Below are positions 59,596-64,000 of a DNA stretch of 64,000 nt, piece by piece. Origin of the DNA: Bradyrhizobium zhengyangense. Its GTDB lineage: Bacteria > Pseudomonadota > Alphaproteobacteria > Rhizobiales > Xanthobacteraceae. The stretch spans positions 434,001 through 498,000 of the forward strand of contig NZ_JAKLUA010000001.1 in assembly GCF_022012435.1 (NCBI RefSeq), given 5' to 3'. Position 1 is the first letter of the stretch. Every line of letters begins with the position of its first letter. Made by a program: the position numbers and the translations under genes. The notes under the pieces were generated by a model. The model had not been told where the DNA came from, did no database searches, and was given only the letters and a program-made list of their open reading frames with translations.

Positions 59596-59750
59596 CAGTG
59601 CCAGATTTGAGTAGCGGCAGCGCGCAGGATGCCAAAATTCGGTCTTCCGTGCCAAAATCAACCACCGGCTCGGAAAATCGGCGCAGTGAAATCAATAGGT
59701 TAGGTTGCGGGAAAAGCCGGCGCCGTGCCAAAATCGGGCGCGTACTACAC
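59596..59750. repeat. transposon right end with TnsB-type binding sites
   Basis: On this strand the site reads GTGCCAAAATC. Copies: GTGCCAAAATC at 59726-59736 and 59649-59659 (identical), ATGCCAAAATTC at 59629-59640, and GTGCCAGATTT at 59599-59609. A poor match, GTGAAATC, lies near 59687. The tip ends GCGCGTACTACA at 59750. Confidence 0.87.
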
Positions 59751-59755
59751 ACACC
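59751..59755. repeat. right 5 bp target-site duplication CACAC
   Basis: Identical to 15250-15254; directly follows the transposon tip ACA. Confidence 0.9.
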
Positions 59756-60706
59756 ACTCATCGCGCGGCAGGTTTCAAGGTCGCATTTCGCCAGCCGTCG
59801 CAGCAGATCTTCGATCTGGTCGATGGCCTGCACGGCAGTTGTGGGGTCGTTGATGGCGGGAGACAGCGCCTTGATCGCGACATCGACCAGCAGGCGCATG
59901 GCATATTTGGGATCCTGGTCAAAGGTCCGTTGGTCGTCAAGATGGACGTGACGACGCAGCTCTTTTTCGGAGAGGACAGCGCCCGCCCCGTGGGCTCGCA
60001 GAACCACAGTGTCTTCGAGCAGCGTGTCGCCGACGCCGCACTCGATCACCGCGAGACCGTCCATGCGGCGGGCAAGCGCGACCAGCCGCGAAATATCGAT
60101 CGATGTCACCGATTGCGGCCTTCCGACGTGCCTGACGATCAGCTCCGGCCGCGCAGGTTGCTCCTGCGGTCGCGCGCGCGTTCCAGATACGGGCCACTGG
60201 GCGGCCTGATAGGTGCTGACGATGACCTGGCGGCCGGTATCGCCGAGCGTCTGCAGCACGCGCACGATCTGAAGATTGTTCAAGCGCTGGACGAGCTGCG
60301 CCAGCATCAACACACTGACCATCAGCATGGCCGCCACGATCGCTGCGGACAGGAAGGGTACGCCTTGGGTACCCTGGCGGTCGACCCAGGCCAACGTGGC
60401 CAGGCTGTACATGAAGGTCGCGACGAACATGCCGAGCGAGTGAAACAACAGCCGGTCGCGCGCGAACCAGACGACGAGACGTGGGGAATAGACCACCGCA
60501 TTGAACTGAACCAGTACGAAGGCGATCGAGAAGACAATGCCAGTCAGCGCCATCATTCCCGAGGCAACCGCGGACAGATACGCCTGAGCAGAGGACGTGG
60601 ACAAATTGAGACTAACGGCCAGAAACGCTGACTCGAAGCGCGGCACGAGAAAGCCCGCCGCGATGCTCGCAGCGGCGTAGAGAGTGGGGATCAGCCAGAG
60701 CTGCAT
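59751..60706 (-). pseudogene. DUF2254 membrane protein, cut by the transposon
   Basis: A DUF2254 inner-membrane protein from the ATG at 60706. It has four helices in the first ~150 residues (AYLSAVASGMMALTGIVFSI and others), then the soluble domain with PTTAVQAIDQIEDLLRRLA and RTFDQDPKYAMRLLVDVAIK. It is intact for about 318 codons until the CACAC junction, after which the frame runs into transposon DNA to 59576. The usual C-terminal ~100 residues are missing, and the far side of the element (15254 and below) does not restore them. Confidence 0.85.
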
Positions 60707-60786
60707 GCCACTTCCTTTCCGTTGTCCCGCAATCTGGATCGGTGAACCGTCGAGTATTTAGCATCTTCGTGATTGCCTGCGGCTCG

Positions 60787-60800
60787 TTGATCTCGATCAA
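60787..60800. promoter_or_regulatory. FixK/FNR-type box in the chromosome
   Basis: TTGATCTCGATCAA, a perfect TTGAT-N4-ATCAA palindrome, lies 57 bp before the DUF1622 start and 81 bp before the divergent DUF2254 start. Confidence 0.7.
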
Positions 60801-60856
60801 CATGGGCACGACGATCCGTGGATCGATCAAAAGTCGATGCGACAAGAGCCTCGACC

Positions 60857-61306
60857 ATGAACTTCGCCGTCGATTCCCCGCCCTCCTTTGAGACTGCCAC
60901 CAGCCATTGGATTCACCTCATCGGCGTTGGCATCGAGATATTCGGCGTCTTCATCATCGTCGTGGGGATCATCTGGTCCGCCCGTTACATCCTCGGATCA
61001 AACCCGGTCGGGCCAGGACAGCTTGGGCAAGAGATCAAGTCTCGCTACGACAACTACAAGATCAGCATCGGGCGGTCGCTTCTGCTCGGCCTCGAGGTGC
61101 TGGTTGCCGCGGATATCGTGAAGACGATCGCCATCGAGCTGACATTCATGAGCTTGGGCCTGCTCGCCGGCCTCGTTGTGGTCCGCACCTTCCTGAGCTG
61201 GACCCTGACGCTTGAGATCGAGGGCCGCTGGCCTTGGCAGCACGAGCCGGTGTCGGCGCGCGGGACGGAGCGGCAGCAAAGCTCCTCGGAAGCTGTGCCG
61301 AGCTGA
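60857..61306 (+). CDS. DUF1622 membrane protein
   Basis: A 149-residue inner-membrane protein with three helices: IHLIGVGIEIFGVFIIVVGIIW, LLGLEVLVAADIVKTIAI and a C-terminal LGLLAGLVVVRTFLSW. Between the first two is the conserved-looking RYDNYKISIGRSL cytosolic segment of DUF1622. No function is assigned. The ATG at 60857 is preferred (MNFAVDSPPS). A FixK/FNR-type palindrome lies 57 bp upstream. Confidence 0.85.
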   Translation: MNFAVDSPPSFETATSHWIHLIGVGIEIFGVFIIVVGIIWSARYILGSNPVGPGQLGQEIKSRYDNYKISIGRSLLLGLEVLVAADIVKTIAIELTFMSLGLLAGLVVVRTFLSWTLTLEIEGRWPWQHEPVSARGTERQQSSSEAVPS

Positions 61307-61729
61307 GGCGCGTTCGCCGCGTCGTCCGGCCTTCGAAATGGCCTCTCCTGTGCCCCTCCGACGGCGGCGCGCTGCCGAGGTCAATGAATCGCGTGTGGAT
61401 CGAGCCGTAGCGCCGGTTAGGCGCCCTCCCCAATGGAGCTGCTTTACTTGGTTCGTGCGACTGGGGCGCTGCGCACCAAAAATGAATCAAAAAGTGTGGG
61501 CCAGTTCATAGAACCGCCAGCGCCGGAACAGCACAGTTGAAGTTTAGAAATAGCGACTTTGGGTTGAGGTGCCGCCGACTTTGCGACCGAAGGCATGGGG
61601 CAAATTCTTATGGCCGCGCCGGCCGATCTCATACAAGCTTAAAGTGCATTGGGTAAAATAGTACGCAAAAGATGTATTTCGGCTGGGTCGCGACGACAGG
61701 TCGGCCGCCAGCCGCCAGGGAGGCAGGAC
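61307..61729. other. intergenic region before the peroxidase gene
   Basis: About 420 bp with no convincing gene or repeat. The last 20 bases hold AGGGAGGCAGGAC, the ribosome site of the peroxidase gene. Confidence 0.5.
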
Positions 61730-64000
61730 ATGCGTCGCGATTTGACCATCAAGACCGGCAGCATGGCCGGCACGTCGGATTTCAGGGTGTTGGCTCCGAT
61801 CAAGAAGGGGTTCGTGCCGTCCCTGGACGCGACCACGTACAAGACGCGGGCCAAATACGTTCTGCGGGGGCTGAATGGCGGACGTGCGAGCGCATATGAA
61901 TACGAACTCGCTCGCGTCCTGTCCGACTCCGTGGACCGCGTGGGACGTATCCATTCGGTGGGCATCGCCGTGCTCGAGCCAGAGGACGGCACCGAGGACC
62001 CCGTCGACTATGTGCTGCTGACAGCAACGTTCGACGGGTCCTGGGAGGCCTATGTCCGCGTCATCTGGCAGAAGGCCGCGCGCCTGCTCGATCTCATCTT
62101 CTGCAATACCGAGGGCTATGTCCTCGGTTACGAAAACACCTATGAAGACTGGGGCATCTGGCTGAAGAGCCGGCAGAGTGAAGCCTACTTCCTCTACACC
62201 ACGCCGGACCTGACCGTGGACGACACCCGCTTCCTGCGGATGGAAGAGCGGGTTTATCGGCGCGCCTCGGGCGCCGGTGCCGACAAGATCGTCACGGAAA
62301 TCAAAATTCCCTCGCCGGAGGAGATTGCGCGACGGTCCATCTTCCAGGTGGACGGCCTGATCGGTGTCGATCCCACCGACGCAGGCTTCAGCAAGCCCCT
62401 CACTCTCGAAGCCGCCGGTCGGCCCCCTTTCCGTCACGGCGTACGCGCGCTCGCCGGGCTCTACCATCTCGCCGACTTCTACCCGCCCGGCACGCATGAC
62501 GGAGTGATCCTGCACCGTGCGGCGCATGAGCTGCTGCCCGAATTCGTCGCCATGATCAACGATGGCAACAGCTACGCCGAAGGCATCGGCCGCGCGCGCT
62601 TGCGCATTGACGAGGCCATGACCTGGCTGATGACCCCGCCTGATGTCGCAGAGCCGCGCCGGGACCTGCCATTTATCCCGCCGGACGAACAGAAATTGCA
62701 GGATCCCGGCAATGTGCAGGCCGGCATCGTGAAGGCTTACCCGGATTCGGACCATGGCGCCCTGCTGTTGTTGCAGTTCGCGACGCCCGCTGCGCTCGCC
62801 GCCTTCTTGAACGTCCTGAAGGTGACGACCGAAGCCGACGCTCTGAGCGCGGGGCAGATCGTCACCAACATCGCCTTCACGGTCGAGGGCCTGCGCCACG
62901 CCGGCCTGACGGATGATGAGGTGCGCAGCCTGCCGGATGAGTTCGTGCAGGGCATGCAACGGCGCGCCGGCCTGCTGGGCGACGTCCGCTGGAATCATCC
63001 TGAGCGATGGCGCCTGCCGGCGAGCAACTGGACGCTCGGGGCCGATGCGCCGGACCTGCGTGCAGATGATCCTACTCCGCGCATCGACCTGGGCGCCGTC
63101 CACGCCATGCTTCAGCTGCGCCACTTGTCCACGGCGACGCCGATGGCGGAGACGAGAGCAGCGTTGCTGGCCGAGATGAAGCGTCTGGTCGACGTGGATC
63201 CCGGCGTCAGGCCGCTCTCGATCCAGTGGATGCAGCGGCAGCGCGATGCCGCCGGTAACGTCCAGGACCATTTCGGTTTCAAGGACGGGACGTCCAATCC
63301 GGTGCTCAACAAACGCGATGCCGGCCTGCGCTATTCCAATCAGGTACATCTCGGCGAGATCCTGTGCGGCTATCCGAATGTGGCCGACAAGACCGCCCCC
63401 TACGGCGACGCCAGCAATCGTGCTCACGCCATGCTGCGCGACGGCAGTTTTCTGGCGCTGCGCAAACTGCGGCAGGATATCGAGGAGCTGGAGGAGGTCC
63501 TGCTTCGCAGCACGCGGCAGGCGACCGACGCGGCGGCCGCCGGCGACCCCGCCCCAGTCCTGACGCGCGAGACGCTTCTGGCCAAGATGATGGGGCGCTG
63601 GCCCACCGGCCACCCGAAGGCGGGCCAGCCGCTCACCCCTACTCCACCAGCCGGCCCGGGGTTCAATGACTTCAACTATGATTACGACACGAAGGCCCAG
63701 TCCTGCCCGTTCCACGCGCACATCAGGCGCGCAAATCCACGGGTGCGATTGACTCTGGCCGACGGCGGCGCCCGGCCGCCGCGTATCGTCCGACGCGGCA
63801 TGTCCTACGGTCCGCCCGTCAAGCGTGGCGACGCGCAGGCTGCCAAGGATGCCCTGCAACAGGAGCGCGGTCTCGTCTTCATGGCCTACAACGCCAGCCT
63901 CGGCGAGCAGTTCGAGGTGGTGCAGAGCTGGCTCGCCGGCGGCAACAGCTCGGGCAGTTCCTCCGGGGAGAGCGATCCGTTCCTCGGTCTCGCCGAAGCT
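61730..64000 (+). CDS. Dyp-type peroxidase with long N-terminal region (3' end outside window)
   Basis: The frame from the ATG at 61730 stays open through 757 codons to the window edge. Heme-peroxidase motifs are present: FGFKDGTSNP (the GxxDG motif, about residue 520) and CPFHAHIRRANPR (proximal His, about residue 660). The first ~330 residues (RRDLTIKTGS onward) form an extra part preceding the peroxidase domain; a second ferredoxin-like segment starts near QAGIVKAYPDSDHGALLLLQ. Ordinary Dyp peroxidases are 300-450 residues. It oxidises organic substrates with peroxide; the true substrate is unknown. Confidence 0.85.
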   Translation, partial: MRRDLTIKTGSMAGTSDFRVLAPIKKGFVPSLDATTYKTRAKYVLRGLNGGRASAYEYELARVLSDSVDRVGRIHSVGIAVLEPEDGTEDPVDYVLLTATFDGSWEAYVRVIWQKAARLLDLIFCNTEGYVLGYENTYEDWGIWLKSRQSEAYFLYTTPDLTVDDTRFLRMEERVYRRASGAGADKIVTEIKIPSPEEIARRSIFQVDGLIGVDPTDAGFSKPLTLEAAGRPPFRHGVRALAGLYHLADFYPPGTHDGVILHRAAHELLPEFVAMINDGNSYAEGIGRARLRIDEAMTWLMTPPDVAEPRRDLPFIPPDEQKLQDPGNVQAGIVKAYPDSDHGALLLLQFATPAALAAFLNVLKVTTEADALSAGQIVTNIAFTVEGLRHAGLTDDEVRSLPDEFVQGMQRRAGLLGDVRWNHPERWRLPASNWTLGADAPDLRADDPTPRIDLGAVHAMLQLRHLSTATPMAETRAALLAEMKRLVDVDPGVRPLSIQWMQRQRDAAGNVQDHFGFKDGTSNPVLNKRDAGLRYSNQVHLGEILCGYPNVADKTAPYGDASNRAHAMLRDGSFLALRKLRQDIEELEEVLLRSTRQATDAAAAGDPAPVLTRETLLAKMMGRWPTGHPKAGQPLTPTPPAGPGFNDFNYDYDTKAQSCPFHAHIRRANPRVRLTLADGGARPPRIVRRGMSYGPPVKRGDAQAAKDALQQERGLVFMAYNASLGEQFEVVQSWLAGGNSSGSSSGESDPFLGLAEA

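Noticed and set aside
53255..59750. CRISPR-associated transposon
   Set aside because: No CRISPR-like repeat array, no Cas12k and no Cascade genes were seen; tnsA is present and only a single tniQ.
59576..59750. C-terminal end of the DUF2254 frame
   Set aside because: This stretch is transposon right-end DNA, including GTGCCAAAATC sites, so the apparent tail is a read-through artefact.

Overview
The window looks like a chromosomal segment of an alphaproteobacterium of the Bradyrhizobium type. The evidence is GC-rich coding DNA, a tmk-holB-metG-tatD-metallohydrolase block, a TRAP transporter operon, a Rhizobiales-style palindromic repeat and several FixK/FNR-type boxes. A 44.5 kb Tn7-like transposon interrupts it. 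Genus assignment is inference; no rRNA gene is present to test it.

Left chromosomal part (1-15254): a partial epoxide-hydrolase-like gene, a D-alanyl-D-alanine carboxypeptidase, thymidylate kinase, DNA polymerase III delta prime, a methionyl-tRNA synthetase with a histone-H1-like Lys/Ala-rich N-terminal extension, a hybrid sensor kinase, a TatD DNase, a PhnP-like metallohydrolase, and a leftward catabolic operon (TRAP dctP, fused dctQM, acyl-CoA synthetase).

Transposon (15255-59750): both ends can be read to the base. The tips are TGTCGTACGCGC on the left and TGTAGTACGCGC, inverted, on the right. Each is followed at the same distance by repeated GATTTTGGCAC sites, and the element is flanked by a 5 bp CACAC duplication. 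The transposition genes tnsA, tnsB, tnsC and tniQ lie inside the right end. Cargo from left to right: (a) a defence block with a DUF2235 hydrolase, a complete qatABCD anti-phage system, a TIR protein with a duplicated N-terminal domain, and an AlbA_2/Schlafen-like protein; (b) a DNA-repair block with Ku, an SRAP/YedK protein and small zinc-binding proteins; (c) an envelope and copper block with a three-gene ABC exporter, an archaeal-type S-adenosylmethionine synthetase next to a membrane methyltransferase, Spy-like, cupredoxin, DUF411 and His/Met/Cys-rich periplasmic proteins, CusAB, CsoR and CopA; (d) an unfamiliar locus made of a small ribbon-helix-helix-like protein, two paralogous proteins with a decayed TnsA-like layout, a zinc-ribbon protein, a soluble AAA+ protein with an FtsH-type HEAAH protease site, and a tyrosine-recombinase-fold protein lacking most catalytic residues, directly before tnsA.

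Four leftward promoters in block (c) each carry a FixK/FNR-type TTGA-N6-TCAA-like site 52-68 bp upstream of the start codon, and a chromosomal gene outside the element does too. The copper/envelope cargo may therefore be plugged into the host low-oxygen regulon, while copA-csoR has its own CsoR-type operator.

Right chromosomal part (59751-64000): the transposon sits in a DUF2254 membrane-protein gene, whose 5' part remains. A DUF1622 gene and the start of a long Dyp-type peroxidase follow.

The best candidates for new biology are block (d), the unusual TIR protein beside Qat, and the oxygen-linked control of transposon cargo.
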